DNA of 64,000 nucleotides. Origin: Rhodobacteraceae bacterium QY30. GTDB lineage: Bacteria; Pseudomonadota; Alphaproteobacteria; Rhodobacterales; Rhodobacteraceae. Positions 26,713 through 35,778 of the stretch are shown piece after piece (position 1 is the stretch's first letter; every line of letters starts with the position of its first letter). The stretch spans positions 1,906,501 through 1,970,500 of the forward strand of contig CP023454.1 in the NCBI GenBank assembly GCA_002356635.1, written 5' to 3'. The position numbers and the translations under genes are program-made. The notes under the pieces are model-generated. The model ran no database searches, was not told the origin of the DNA, and saw only the letters and a list, made by a program, of their open reading frames with translations.

Positions 26713-27150
26713 ATGCCGCTGTACGAGCATGTGCTGATCGCGCGTCAGGATCTGTCCAACGCGCAGGCCGAGGGCCTGATCGAACATTTCTCCACGGTGA
26801 TCGCGGACAACGGCGGCAAGGTCGTCGACCACGAATACTGGGGCGTCAAGACGATGGCCTACAAGATCAACAAGAACCGCAAGGGCCACTACGCCTTCAT
26901 CCGCACCAACGCCCCCTCGGCCGCCGTGCAGGAGATGGAGCGTCTGGCGCGGCTGCACGACGACGTGATGCGCGTGCTGACCATCCGCGTCGACAGCCAC
27001 GAGGAAGGCCCCTCGGTCCAGATGCAAAAGCGCGACGAGCGCGAGCGCGGTGATCGTGGCGACCGTCCCGAGCGTGGCGAACGCCGCGACGGCGACCGCC
27101 CCGAGCGCCGTGACGGCGAGCGCCGCGAGCGTTCGTTCGAGCGTCGTTGA
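26713..27150 (+). CDS. rpsF: 30S ribosomal protein S6
   Basis: 145 aa from ATG 26713 with AAAGGAG 6 nt upstream. The S6 fold covers residues 1-100 (MPLYEHVLIARQDLSNAQAE, YWGVKTMAYKINKNRKGHYA). From about 105 to the end is an Arg/Asp/Glu-rich low-complexity tail with repeated GDRPERR-like units. S6 binds 16S rRNA together with S18, encoded next. The long leader may carry autoregulation by the S6:S18 complex, known in many bacteria; I could not confirm the RNA motif. Confidence 0.97.
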   Translation: MPLYEHVLIARQDLSNAQAEGLIEHFSTVIADNGGKVVDHEYWGVKTMAYKINKNRKGHYAFIRTNAPSAAVQEMERLARLHDDVMRVLTIRVDSHEEGPSVQMQKRDERERGDRGDRPERGERRDGDRPERRDGERRERSFERR

Positions 27151-27180
27151 TCCATCGTCCGAGATACAGGAGCCTTTGAA

Positions 27181-27408
27181 ATGGCGAACAAACCCTTCTT
27201 CCGCCGCCGCAAGGTCTGCCCCTTCTCGGGGGACAATGCGCCGAAAATCGACTACAAGGACGTCCGTCTGCTGCAGCGTTACATCTCTGAACGCGGCAAG
27301 ATCGTCCCCGCCCGCATCACCGCCGTCTCGGCGAAGAAGCAGCGCGAACTGGCCGCGGCCATCAAGCGCGCCCGCTTCCTTGCCCTGCTGCCCTATGCCG
27401 TGAAGTAA
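27181..27408 (+). CDS. rpsR: 30S ribosomal protein S18
   Basis: 75 aa ([40 protein letters not shown]). Full length and canonical. It binds S6 and 16S rRNA in the platform of the small subunit. Sits 30 bp after rpsF and 12 bp before rplI; RBS AGGAG upstream. Confidence 0.98.
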   Translation: MANKPFFRRRKVCPFSGDNAPKIDYKDVRLLQRYISERGKIVPARITAVSAKKQRELAAAIKRARFLALLPYAVK

Positions 27409-27420
27409 GGAGCAAGGCAC

Positions 27421-27993
27421 ATGCAAGTCATTCTTCTTCAGCGCGTGGCCAAACTGGGCCAGATGGGCGAAGTCGTGAAGGTCAAGGACGGCTACGCCCG
27501 GAACTTCCTTCTGCCCCAGGGCAAGGCGCTTCGTGCGTCGGAAGCCAACATCAAGTCCTTCGAGAACCAGAAGGCCCAGTTGGAAGCCCGCAACCTCGAA
27601 ACCCGCAAGGAAGCCGAGGCGCTGGCCGAAAAACTGAACGGCCAGAAGTTCATCGTGATCCGCTCGGCCTCCGACTCGGGCGCGCTTTACGGTTCGGTCA
27701 CGCCGCGTGACGCCGCCGAAGCCGCAACCGAAGCGGGCTTCTCGGTCGACCGCAAGCAGGTCGTCCTGATCGAACCGATCAAGGAACTGGGCCTGCATGA
27801 CGTCTCTGTCGTGCTGCACCCGGAAGTGACCGCGACCATCACCATGAACGTCGCCCGTTCGGTCGAGGAAGCCGAGCTGCAGGCCTCGGGCAAGTCCATC
27901 CAGGAACTGGCCGCCGAAGCCGAAGCCGCTGCGGAATTCGAGATCGCCGAACTGTTCGACGACATGGGCAGCGCCGCCGGCGACGAGGAGTAA
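27421..27993 (+). CDS. rplI: 50S ribosomal protein L9
   Basis: 190 aa. The N-terminal domain ([20 protein letters not shown]...[10 protein letters not shown]) binds 23S rRNA, a long connecting helix (about 40-75) follows, then the C-terminal domain. The protein carries an extra acidic C-terminal tail (about 150-190, Glu/Ala-rich), longer than the 150-aa enterobacterial form but normal for Rhodobacterales. Last gene of the rpsF-rpsR-rplI operon. Confidence 0.98.
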   Translation: MQVILLQRVAKLGQMGEVVKVKDGYARNFLLPQGKALRASEANIKSFENQKAQLEARNLETRKEAEALAEKLNGQKFIVIRSASDSGALYGSVTPRDAAEAATEAGFSVDRKQVVLIEPIKELGLHDVSVVLHPEVTATITMNVARSVEEAELQASGKSIQELAAEAEAAAEFEIAELFDDMGSAAGDEE

Positions 27994-28025
27994 TCCTCCG
28001 CGCCAAGCGCACCACGCTTTCGGGA

Positions 28026-28060
28026 AACCGCGCCGGGCAACCGGCGCGGTTTTCGCTTTT
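28026..28060 (+). terminator. intrinsic terminator of rpsF-rpsR-rplI operon
   Basis: Stem AACCGCGCCGG / CCGGCGCGGTT closed by a GCAA tetraloop, then TTCGCTTTTC. Confidence 0.85.
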
Positions 28061-28139
28061 CCCCCGCGCGGGCACCGGCATCGGGAACCGCGGCCCCCGG
28101 ATCATGCTTGACCTGCTGCACAAGGACACGGAGGCACCG

Positions 28140-29246
28140 ATGGCACGCAGGCGACTACCCTTCTGGCCCCTGGCCATTGCGGGCATCGGGGCGGGATTTG
28201 CGCTTTGGCAGAACCGCGATGTGGCAGCCCGGGGGGCCAGGACCGGGGCGCATCGCCTGGCCGGGGCCTTGGGTGGAACCCTTGCGGGAACGGCCGCGGC
28301 CTTTGCTTCGCTGGCCGAAAACGGCGGCCTTCTTGCCTCGTCCCCGACCGACATTCCCGCGCGGGGCTGGAAGCAGATCCTCCGCCGCACGTACCGTGAA
28401 ATCGGCAACGACCGCGTGCTTTCGGTGGCCGGCGGGGTTGCCTTCTTTGTGCTTCTCGCGGTGTTCCCCGCCATCACTGCCTTCATCTCGATCTACGGGC
28501 TGGTCGCCGATCCTTCGATGATCGCTGCCCATCTGAACGACCTGTCGATGATCCTGCCGATGGGCGCGGTGCAGATCGTGGGCGATCAGGCGATGCGGCT
28601 GATTTCAGCGGGGAACGCCGCACTGACGTTCGCCTCGGTCTTCGCCATTCTCCTCGCACTCTGGAGCGCGAACGGCGGCGCGAAAGCGCTGATCGAATCC
28701 CTGAATGTCGCCTATGACAAGACCGAGAAGCGGTCCTTTGTGCGGTTGAACCTTGTGGCGTTGCTGACCACCTTCGGGATCGTGGTTCTGATGGTCCTGC
28801 TGATCGCCGTTTCCGCCGTATTGCCCGCAGTCCTGAACTTTCTGCCGCTGGGCCATCTGGCCGAAGTCGCGGCCCTTGTGTTGCGCTGGCCCCTGATCTT
28901 CGTGATCCTGCTCACCGCGCTGTCGGTCCTGTACCGCTGGGGCGTCTGTAACGCCAGCATCCCCTGGCGCTGGATCACGCCCGGCGCGGTTCTGGCTGCG
29001 GCGGGGCTCATGGTTTTTTCGATGGCGTTTTCTCTCTACGCCACCCATTTCACCGATTTCGACAAGACCTACGGTTCGCTCGGCGCCGTGATCGGCTTCC
29101 TGACCTGGCTCTGGCTCTCGGCCGCCATCGTCCTGGCCGGCGCGGAACTGAACGCCGAGGTCGAGAACCAGGCCGCCCGCCGCCGAGTCCCGGACCTGGG
29201 CCCCCTGGCCGATTTGATGCTGACAGCACTGCGCCTGTTGCGCTGA
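28140..29246 (+). CDS. YihY/BrkB-family inner-membrane protein
   Basis: 368 aa from ATG 28140, preceded by GGAGG at proper spacing; an upstream in-frame ATG at 28104 has no RBS. After a short N-terminal hydrophobic segment come about six predicted TM helices (AFFVLLAVFPAITAFISIYG, LTFASVFAILLALWSANGG, LLTTFGIVVLMVLLIAVSAV and others). YihY/BrkB motifs such as RVLSVAGGVAFFVL and GSLGAVIGFLTWLWLSA are present. The family was once called RNase BN by mistake; its role is unclear. Monocistronic between terminators. Confidence 0.92.
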   Translation: MARRRLPFWPLAIAGIGAGFALWQNRDVAARGARTGAHRLAGALGGTLAGTAAAFASLAENGGLLASSPTDIPARGWKQILRRTYREIGNDRVLSVAGGVAFFVLLAVFPAITAFISIYGLVADPSMIAAHLNDLSMILPMGAVQIVGDQAMRLISAGNAALTFASVFAILLALWSANGGAKALIESLNVAYDKTEKRSFVRLNLVALLTTFGIVVLMVLLIAVSAVLPAVLNFLPLGHLAEVAALVLRWPLIFVILLTALSVLYRWGVCNASIPWRWITPGAVLAAAGLMVFSMAFSLYATHFTDFDKTYGSLGAVIGFLTWLWLSAAIVLAGAELNAEVENQAARRRVPDLGPLADLMLTALRLLR

Positions 29247-29249
29247 ACG

Positions 29250-29280
29250 AAAAAGCCGCGCCTTTCGGGCGCGGCTTCGG
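29250..29280. terminator. bidirectional intrinsic terminator between YihY gene and tig
   Basis: Stem AAGCCGCGCC / GGCGCGGCTT (29253-29262 / 29268-29277). A-run before it gives a T-run on the minus strand for tig; the plus-strand tail is weaker. Confidence 0.75.
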
Positions 29281-29300
29281 ATCTTGCAGTCAGGACGAAA

Positions 29301-30635
29301 TCAAAGTTCGTCCAGCGCCTCGATGGCTTTTTCCAGCTCCTCCTTGGAGACTTCCTTTTCGGAAACCTTGGCACCGGCCACGATGTGGTCGACAACCTTG
29401 TCTTCGAAGATCGGCGCGCGCAGCTGCTGCTGCATCTGCGGGTTCTTCTGGACGAATTCGAAGAAGGCACGTTCCTGGCCCGGATACTGGCGCGCCTGGT
29501 TCAGCACAGCCTGCGTCATCTCGGCGTCCGAAACCTGAACTTCGGCCTTGCGGCCCACTTCGGCCAGCAGCAGCCCCAGGCGCACGCGACGCTCGGCCAG
29601 TTTCTTGTGTTCGTCCGTCGGCTCGACCGAACCGTGGTTGTGGTCGTGGACGTCGGGGTTTTCCTCGTGCCACAGCTGGTGCGCGATCTGGTGCGCCTCG
29701 GCCTCGACCAGGCTCGGCGGCAGGTCGAACTTCACCAGCGCATCCAGCTGGTCCAGCAGCGCGCGCTTCAGCACCGCGCGGCTGGCACCGGCATATTCCG
29801 CTTCCAGACGCTCGGACACCTGGCCCTTCAGCGCCTCCAGGCTCTCCGCACCGAACTGCTTGGCCAGCTCGTCATCGATCTCGGCGGCCTTGGGCGCGCG
29901 GACGGCCTTCACGGTGCAATCGAAGGTGGCTTCCTTGCCCGCCAGATGCGTCGCGCCATAGTTTTCCGGGAAGGTTACCTTCACGGCAACTTCTTCGCCT
30001 TCCTTGGCACCGATCAACTGGTCTTCAAAGCCGGGGATGAACTGGCCCGATCCCAGCACCAGCGGGAAATCGGTGCCGGTGCCGCCTTCGAAGGCCACGC
30101 CGTCGACCTTGCCGACGAAGTCGATCATCACCTGATCGTCCTTCTTGGCCTTCGAGCCCTTCTTGCGGTCCTCGTACGACTGCGCGGTCTTGGCCAGGTT
30201 CTCCAGCGCTTCCGAGACGGATTTCTCGTCCGCCTTCACCACCAGCTTCTCCAGCGCAACCGACGACAGGTCGACGTCGGGGATCTCGGGCAGGGCCTCA
30301 TAGGACATCTCGACGACGACATCGTCGCCCTTCTTCCAGGCCTCGCCGCCCTTCATCTCGACCTTGGGCTGCATCGCCGGACGTTCGCCCGAGGTGTTGA
30401 AATGCTCCTGCATGGCACCGTCGATGGCTTCCTGCATCGCATCGCCCAGGACCCGGTCGCCGAACGACTTGCGCATCATGGCCATCGGGACCTTGCCCTT
30501 GCGGAAGCCCTTCATCTCGACTTCGGGCTGCGCTTCCAGAAGCTTGGCTTCGACCTTCGCGTCCAGCTCCGACCCCGGCAGGGTGATCGTGTAGCTGCGC
30601 TTCAGACCGTCTTTGAGGGTCTCGGTGACCTGCAT
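29301..30635 (-). CDS. tig: trigger factor (ribosome-associated chaperone / PPIase)
   Basis: 444 aa from ATG 30635 ([20 protein letters not shown]). The N-terminal ribosome-binding domain has the signature [20 protein letters not shown], the loop that docks on L23. The central FKBP-type PPIase domain includes [21 protein letters not shown] long helical C-terminal chaperone domain ends the protein. The frame extends upstream through the tRNA-Leu gene, which shows that 30635 and not 30734 is the start. The stop lies just before the shared terminator. Confidence 0.97.
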   Translation of the reverse strand: MQVTETLKDGLKRSYTITLPGSELDAKVEAKLLEAQPEVEMKGFRKGKVPMAMMRKSFGDRVLGDAMQEAIDGAMQEHFNTSGERPAMQPKVEMKGGEAWKKGDDVVVEMSYEALPEIPDVDLSSVALEKLVVKADEKSVSEALENLAKTAQSYEDRKKGSKAKKDDQVMIDFVGKVDGVAFEGGTGTDFPLVLGSGQFIPGFEDQLIGAKEGEEVAVKVTFPENYGATHLAGKEATFDCTVKAVRAPKAAEIDDELAKQFGAESLEALKGQVSERLEAEYAGASRAVLKRALLDQLDALVKFDLPPSLVEAEAHQIAHQLWHEENPDVHDHNHGSVEPTDEHKKLAERRVRLGLLLAEVGRKAEVQVSDAEMTQAVLNQARQYPGQERAFFEFVQKNPQMQQQLRAPIFEDKVVDHIVAGAKVSEKEVSKEELEKAIEALDEL

Positions 30636-30655
30636 TCGTTCGTCCTTTTTCCTCA

Positions 30656-30740
30656 TGGTGCGGGTGGAGGGACTTGAACCCCCACGCCTTGCGGCGCCAG
30701 AACCTAAATCTGGTGCGTCTGCCAATTTCGCCACACCCGC
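30656..30740 (-). tRNA. tRNA-Leu (anticodon TAG)
   Basis: 85 nt including encoded CCA. The acceptor GCGGGTG pairs with the 3' end before ACCA. The anticodon arm CCAGA-TTTAGGT-TCTGG gives TAG. A long variable arm (class II) and the T-arm GGGGGTTCAAGTCCCTC are present. It ends 20 bp before the tig start, so tig may be co-transcribed with or processed from the tRNA transcript. Confidence 0.96.
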
Positions 30741-30941
30741 ATGTGCAAAGAGCGCCCCGCCAATCCTCCGGCGGAACGCCCCGAAATCCGCGCCCTTCTA
30801 GCAACTCTCTTGCCCTGATGCGAGAGGAAAAAGCGCCGCCGAATAGGCCCGCGCCTTCCATATTTCCGCCGCAAACCAAGGGGAAGAATTCCCCGAACGC
30901 CGCCCCCGGAAAAGGGGTGCGGCGGCGCAAGGAGGGATCAG

Positions 30942-31469
30942 GTGACGCTCATCTCGGAAATCACCCGGCCGCAGGCGGACCGCAGCGCCGAAGCGCTTGT
31001 CCCGACCGGCCTCGCCGCGGGGGCGCGTGTGGCGACGTCAGATGGCGATCTGCCCGTCGAATTCCTTCAACCCGGCGACCGGATCGTGACGCGGGCCGGC
31101 ATGCGCGTCCTGCGCGACATTCGGGTCATCCGCTACAGCGGCCCCGCGATCCGCGTCAGCGCCCATGCCCTTGGCCCCGACCATCCGGGGCTTGACATGA
31201 TCCTGCCCGAAGCGGCGCAGGTGCTGGTCCGCGACTGGCGCGCCCAGGCGATGTTCGGCCAGGCACAAGCAATGGTCGCCGTGGCCTGGCTGGTGGACGA
31301 CGAATTCATCCGCAACACCGATGTGGCCGACCTCCAGGTGTTTGAGCTGTGCTTCGACAGCCCACAGGTGGTCTATGCGAACGGCATGGAATTCGGCTGC
31401 GGCGAGGTCACGCCCGATCTCTACACCGTCCCCCCAGCCCCCGAGACGCTGGCGGCGCAGGGCCGCTAG
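30942..31469 (+). CDS. solitary Hint-domain (Hedgehog/intein fold) protein 1
   Basis: 175 aa, GTG start at 30942 with a strong AAGGAGGGA. It matches the stand-alone Hint-domain proteins common in Rhodobacterales (GARVATSDGDLPVEFLQPGD, RIVTRAG). The position that carries the catalytic Cys in active Hint domains (normally C-x-x-G-T-R-I-A-T-P) is occupied by GLAAGARVATSDG, so self-splicing or cleavage is not expected. C-terminal region: VFELCFDSPQVVYANGMEF. Function unknown. Converges with nnr, the stops sharing a palindromic CTAG. Confidence 0.8.
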   Translation: MTLISEITRPQADRSAEALVPTGLAAGARVATSDGDLPVEFLQPGDRIVTRAGMRVLRDIRVIRYSGPAIRVSAHALGPDHPGLDMILPEAAQVLVRDWRAQAMFGQAQAMVAVAWLVDDEFIRNTDVADLQVFELCFDSPQVVYANGMEFGCGEVTPDLYTVPPAPETLAAQGR

Positions 31470-33103
31470 GCTCCGAGCGCGCGCAACACCTCCGGCAGTT
31501 CCTCCGCCAGGTCCTCGGATATCAGGCCGGGACCGAAACGGCGCGCACATTCCACATGCAGCCAGGCGGCGGTTTCGGCGGCCTCCATCGGCGCCAGACC
31601 CCGCGCCAGAAGCCCCGCGATGAAACCCGCCAACACGTCCCCCGCGCCGGCCGTTGCCAGCCAGGGCGCCGCCCGCTCGTAATGGGCCGAATGGATCGAG
31701 CAGCGGCCCGACGGATCCGAAATGACCGTATCCGACCCCTTGAACAGCACGACGCACCCTGCCCGCGCCGCCGCCTCGCGGGTGGCGTCCACCTTGGAAA
31801 AGGCCGGGCCCCGGGTGGCCGGAGCATCGAGTTTCTGCGCAATATCCGGAAACAGGCGCGCGAACTCCCCGGCATGCGGCGTCAGGACGCATCCCGCATG
31901 CAAGGCGCCCAGAAGGCCCGGCTCCCGCGCCAGGATGGTCAGCGCATCCGCATCGAGGATCGTCCGGACGGTACCCCGCGCCGCAAGCGCCACCCGCACC
32001 AGCCCTGCTTCCCGCGGGCCGGTCCCCATCCCCGGCCCCAGGCACAGCGCGTTGATCCGCCGGTCCTCCAGAACCGCCGCAAGCGCCGCCGCATCCGCGA
32101 CAGGCTTCAGCATCACCGCATCCAACCGGGCCGCGTTCTCCGGGATTGCCCCCGGCGCGCACCCCACCGTCACGACCCCGGTCCCGATCCGCAAGGCCCC
32201 CCGCGCGGCCAGTCGCGCCGCCCCGCCATGCCCGGAGGGGCCGGCGATGACCAGGGCGTGACCGTAACCATATTTGTGAACGTCACCAGGTCTGGCCGCC
32301 CCCCGGCCGCCCTTCGTCAGTCTCGACACATCGGGGCACCCCGCCAGGCGGATCGTGCCGGCCCCGGGCCCCTGCGCGTCCGGATCCAGACCGATATCGA
32401 CAACCGCAAGCTTTGGCGACGCCCAGGGTGCCGCCGCCAGATGGTGCCCTACTTTCGCACGATGGAACGTCACCGTCAGGTGGGCGCCCAGCGCCGGCGC
32501 CCCGTCCGCAAGATCCCCCAGGACCCGCCCCGAGTCCGCATCGAGCGAGGAGACATTGTCCACGGCCACCACCCGGGGTTGACCAGCCCCGCCCGTCAGG
32601 ACCTCGCGAAACCCCTCCCGAAGCGACGGCGGACAGACGAACGGCCGCCCAAGTCCGGTGCCGAAGATCGCATCGACCACCAGATCGCAATTGCGGATCC
32701 GGGCATCCTTCAGCGCCCCGACCTCACCCATGGCCCTCCAACGCGCATGATTGGCGCGCGCGTCCGGCGGCAACCGCGACGGATCGCCCAGCAGGAACAC
32801 CGCCACCTCCCAGCCCCGCGCCTTCAGAAGCCGCGCAATGACGAAACCGTCGCCGCCATTGTTCCCCGGCCCGCACAGCACCACTGCCCGCCGCGCGGGT
32901 GTTGCTTCATCTTGGCGGAAATATCCCGGGGGCGTGGGGGCAGCGCCCCCACCCGGTGCGGCCAGGTCCGGCCATTCCCGGAAAACCGCATCCACCACGC
33001 CCGTCCCGGCGCGCTCCATCAGGTCCAGCCCCGTCACCCGGCCCGACGCAATCGCAGCCGCCTCGACGGCCCGCATCTGGGCCGCCGTCAGCAGTTCGGT
33101 CAT
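31466..33103 (-). CDS. nnr: bifunctional NAD(P)HX epimerase / ADP-dependent NAD(P)HX dehydratase
   Basis: 545 aa from ATG 33103 (MTELLTAAQMRAVEAAAIAS). The N-terminal YjeF_N epimerase domain (about 1-235) has VVLCGPGNNGGDGFVIARLL. The C-terminal carbohydrate-kinase-like dehydratase (about 240-545) has LTPHAGEFARLFPDI and LATAGAGDVLAGFIAGLLAR. It repairs hydrated NADH/NADPH. Odd feature: between FREWPDLAAP and RRAVVLCG lies an extra 20-residue segment (GGGAAPTPPGYFRQDEATPA). It is encoded by a copy of a dispersed repeat (32904-32952) that keeps the frame. Confidence 0.95.
   Translation of the reverse strand: MTELLTAAQMRAVEAAAIASGRVTGLDLMERAGTGVVDAVFREWPDLAAPGGGAAPTPPGYFRQDEATPARRAVVLCGPGNNGGDGFVIARLLKARGWEVAVFLLGDPSRLPPDARANHARWRAMGEVGALKDARIRNCDLVVDAIFGTGLGRPFVCPPSLREGFREVLTGGAGQPRVVAVDNVSSLDADSGRVLGDLADGAPALGAHLTVTFHRAKVGHHLAAAPWASPKLAVVDIGLDPDAQGPGAGTIRLAGCPDVSRLTKGGRGAARPGDVHKYGYGHALVIAGPSGHGGAARLAARGALRIGTGVVTVGCAPGAIPENAARLDAVMLKPVADAAALAAVLEDRRINALCLGPGMGTGPREAGLVRVALAARGTVRTILDADALTILAREPGLLGALHAGCVLTPHAGEFARLFPDIAQKLDAPATRGPAFSKVDATREAAARAGCVVLFKGSDTVISDPSGRCSIHSAHYERAAPWLATAGAGDVLAGFIAGLLARGLAPMEAAETAAWLHVECARRFGPGLISEDLAEELPEVLRALGA
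32904..32952 (-). repeat. dispersed Rhodobacterales-type repeat, copy 1, inside nnr
   Basis: On the plus strand it reads CTTCATCTTGGCGGAAATAT followed by CCCGGGGGCGTGGGGGC, with an inner hairpin GTGGGGGC-agc-GCCCCCAC. The core matches copies at 35618 and 42641. Minus-strand translation gives the PPGYFRQDE-type insertion in Nnr. Confidence 0.75.
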
Positions 33104-33277
33104 CCCGCAATGCCTCCCCATTCACAAACCGCCCATCCGACAGGCGCATTGCACAATTTTCAGGCACGTCCGCCGGAATCCCGACCCCGGCCTTCCTGGG
33201 GAAGCCTAGCCAATTGTCGGGACGGGGCGAAAGTGCTGTTAGACGGCCAGGACACAGGGAACACCGCGGCACGCTGA

Positions 33278-33637
<360 letters not shown>

Positions 33638-33702
33638 CCCTCCCCTTCCCGCGCCCCGCAACCGGCGCCCGCACCAGACACGAAAACCGAAAGGACGAAC
33701 GG

Positions 33703-35112
33703 ATGAGCAAGATCAACGATGCTCTGAAGCTGATCAAGGACGAGGAGATCGAATATGTCGATATCCGCTTCACCGACCCGAAGGGCAAGCTCCAGCATGT
33801 GACGCTGGTGTCGGACCTCGTCGACCAGGATTTCTTCGAGGAAGGGTTCATGTTCGACGGCTCCAGCATCGCCGGCTGGAAATCGATCGACCAGTCCGAC
33901 ATGAAGCTGATGCCGGACGCCGGCTCGGTCTACATTGACCCGTTCTATGCCGAAAAGACCCTCTGCATCCATTGCAACGTCGCCGAACCCGACACGGGCG
34001 AACCCTACAGCCGCGATCCGCGCGGCACGGCCGCCAAGGCCGAGGCCTACCTGAAGGCCAGCGGCATCGGTGATACCGCCTATTTCGGCCCCGAGGCCGA
34101 ATTCTTCATCTTCGACGACGTGCGCTATTCGGTCACGCCGCAGAAGGTGTCCTACCAGCTTGACGCGCATGCCGCCGCCTGGAACACCGACAGCGAATAC
34201 GAATCCGGCAACCAGGCGCATCGCGCGGGCTTCAAGGGCGGCTATTTCCCCGTGAACCCGATCGACGAAGCGCAGGACCTGCGCGGCGAGATGCTGTCCA
34301 CCATGAAGCGCATGGGCATCAAGGTCGACAAGCACCACCACGAAGTCGCGACCTGCCAGCATGAACTCGGCATGATCTTCGGCGGTCTGGTCGAACAGGC
34401 CGACAACATGCAGAAATACAAATACGTGATCCACAACGTGGCCCACGCCTATGGCAAGTCGGTCACCTTCATGCCGAAGCCGATGAAGGGCGACAACGGC
34501 TCGGGGATGCACGTCAACATGTCGATCTGGAAGAACGGCAAGCCGCTCTTCGCCGGCGACAAATACGCTGACCTCAGCCAGGAGGCCCTGTGGTTCATCG
34601 GCGGTATCCTGAAGCACGCCAAGGCGCTGAACGCGCTCACGAACCCTTCGACCAACAGCTACAAACGCCTGATCCCCGGCTTCGAGGCCCCGGTGCTGCG
34701 CGCCTATTCGGCCCGCAACCGTTCGGGCGCCGTGCGGATCCCGTGGACCGAATCGCCGAAGGCCAAGCGTGTGGAAGCCCGCTTCCCCGATCCCAGCGCC
34801 AACCCCTATCTGTGCTTCGCGGCGCTGCTGATGGCCGGCCTTGACGGCATCCGCAACAAGATCGATCCGGGCCCCGCGTCGGACAAGGATCTCTACGACC
34901 TGCCCCCCGAAGAACTGGCCGAAATCCCGACCGTCTGCGGCAGCCTGCGCGAGGCGCTTGAGGAACTGGAAAAGGACTACGAATTCCTGCTTCAGGGCGA
35001 TGTCTTCACCAAGGATCAGCTCGACTCCTACGTCGCGCTGAAGTGGGAAGAGGTCTACGCCTACGAACACACCCCGCACCCGATCGAATACGCGATGTAT
35101 TACTCCTGCTGA
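33703..35112 (+). CDS. glnA: glutamine synthetase type I
   Basis: 469 aa. Catalytic beta-grasp and barrel motifs are present: [26 protein letters not shown]-like [26 protein letters not shown] and [11 protein letters not shown]. The adenylylation site Tyr398 ([13 protein letters not shown]) is conserved, so GlnE-type control is expected. It makes glutamine from glutamate and ammonia. Transcribed with glnB. A symmetric terminator-like hairpin follows. Confidence 0.98.
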   Translation: MSKINDALKLIKDEEIEYVDIRFTDPKGKLQHVTLVSDLVDQDFFEEGFMFDGSSIAGWKSIDQSDMKLMPDAGSVYIDPFYAEKTLCIHCNVAEPDTGEPYSRDPRGTAAKAEAYLKASGIGDTAYFGPEAEFFIFDDVRYSVTPQKVSYQLDAHAAAWNTDSEYESGNQAHRAGFKGGYFPVNPIDEAQDLRGEMLSTMKRMGIKVDKHHHEVATCQHELGMIFGGLVEQADNMQKYKYVIHNVAHAYGKSVTFMPKPMKGDNGSGMHVNMSIWKNGKPLFAGDKYADLSQEALWFIGGILKHAKALNALTNPSTNSYKRLIPGFEAPVLRAYSARNRSGAVRIPWTESPKAKRVEARFPDPSANPYLCFAALLMAGLDGIRNKIDPGPASDKDLYDLPPEELAEIPTVCGSLREALEELEKDYEFLLQGDVFTKDQLDSYVALKWEEVYAYEHTPHPIEYAMYYSC

Positions 35113-35134
35113 TCGGGCCGGACAGGAAACACGA

Positions 35135-35160
35135 AAGGGGCGCCACCGGCGCCCCTTCTC
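35135..35160. terminator. bidirectional terminator between glnA and ICMT-like gene
   Basis: Stem AAGGGGCGCC / GGCGCCCCTT with a 3-nt loop and short T/C tail; the last bases overlap the stop of the convergent gene. Confidence 0.7.
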
Positions 35161-35605
35161 ACAACCAGCGCCGTGTCCGCGCCATATAGGCGTCGGCCGC
35201 CACCCCGAACGCGGCACGCAGCCGCGCCTCCTCGGGCCGGATGAACCGTCGCGCGATCAGCGCCATGAACACCGGCACCAGCGGCAGCGCCACCAGCCCG
35301 TCCCACCACAGCGTCAGCCCGGCCAGCATCAGCGCATCTGCCAGATAGATCGGATTGCGCGACAGCCGGAACAGCCCGCCCGTGACCAGCACCGCTGGCT
35401 GGCCATGCGGATGTACCGTCGTCCGGCGCGCCAGCATCTGTGCCGCCGCCACCAGCAAAAGCACCACCCCCAGCCCGGCAAGCCCCAGCCCGACCGCCGG
35501 CATTCCCGGCACCCGCACCGGCCAAAGCCGCGCGGCGCCGTAGCTCAGCCCCAGGAACACCGCCAGCCAGACGGGCGGCAGGTCGAACATCGTCCTCGGC
35601 CCCAT
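35159..35605 (-). CDS. isoprenylcysteine carboxyl methyltransferase-like membrane protein
   Basis: 148 aa from ATG 35605 with GGAGGAG upstream. It has three or four hydrophobic segments (VWLAVFLGLSYGAARLW, VGLGLAGLGVVLLLVAAAQML, ALMLAGLTLWWDGLVALPLV). The ICMT/phospholipid methyltransferase motif LFRLSRNPIYLADALML and a C-terminal RRFIRPEEARLRAAFG are typical. Bacterial members methylate unknown membrane substrates. Convergent with glnA; a repeat copy lies just upstream of its RBS. Confidence 0.85.
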   Translation of the reverse strand: MGPRTMFDLPPVWLAVFLGLSYGAARLWPVRVPGMPAVGLGLAGLGVVLLLVAAAQMLARRTTVHPHGQPAVLVTGGLFRLSRNPIYLADALMLAGLTLWWDGLVALPLVPVFMALIARRFIRPEEARLRAAFGVAADAYMARTRRWL

Positions 35606-35617
35606 GTCGCTCCTCCG

Positions 35618-35657
35618 CCTTCTTCTTTTCCCAAATATCCCCGCCGGAGGCATCCGC
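35618..35657 (-). repeat. dispersed Rhodobacterales-type repeat, copy 2
   Basis: Plus strand: CCTTCTTCTTTTCCCAAATA, then TCCCCGCCGGAGGCATCCG. The 3' 20 nt are identical to copy 3 (42661-42680). Lies between the divergent ICMT-like gene and kynU. Confidence 0.75.
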
Positions 35658-35778
35658 CCGCACCGTCCCGCGTCGCGCCCGGATATCCGGGCACGCCCCC
35701 AGCCTGCGCCATCCCGCCAGCCCTTGCCAAGCCGCCTGTCTGGGGCCACCCTTCCGCCACCCCGGAAAGGACCACCCC

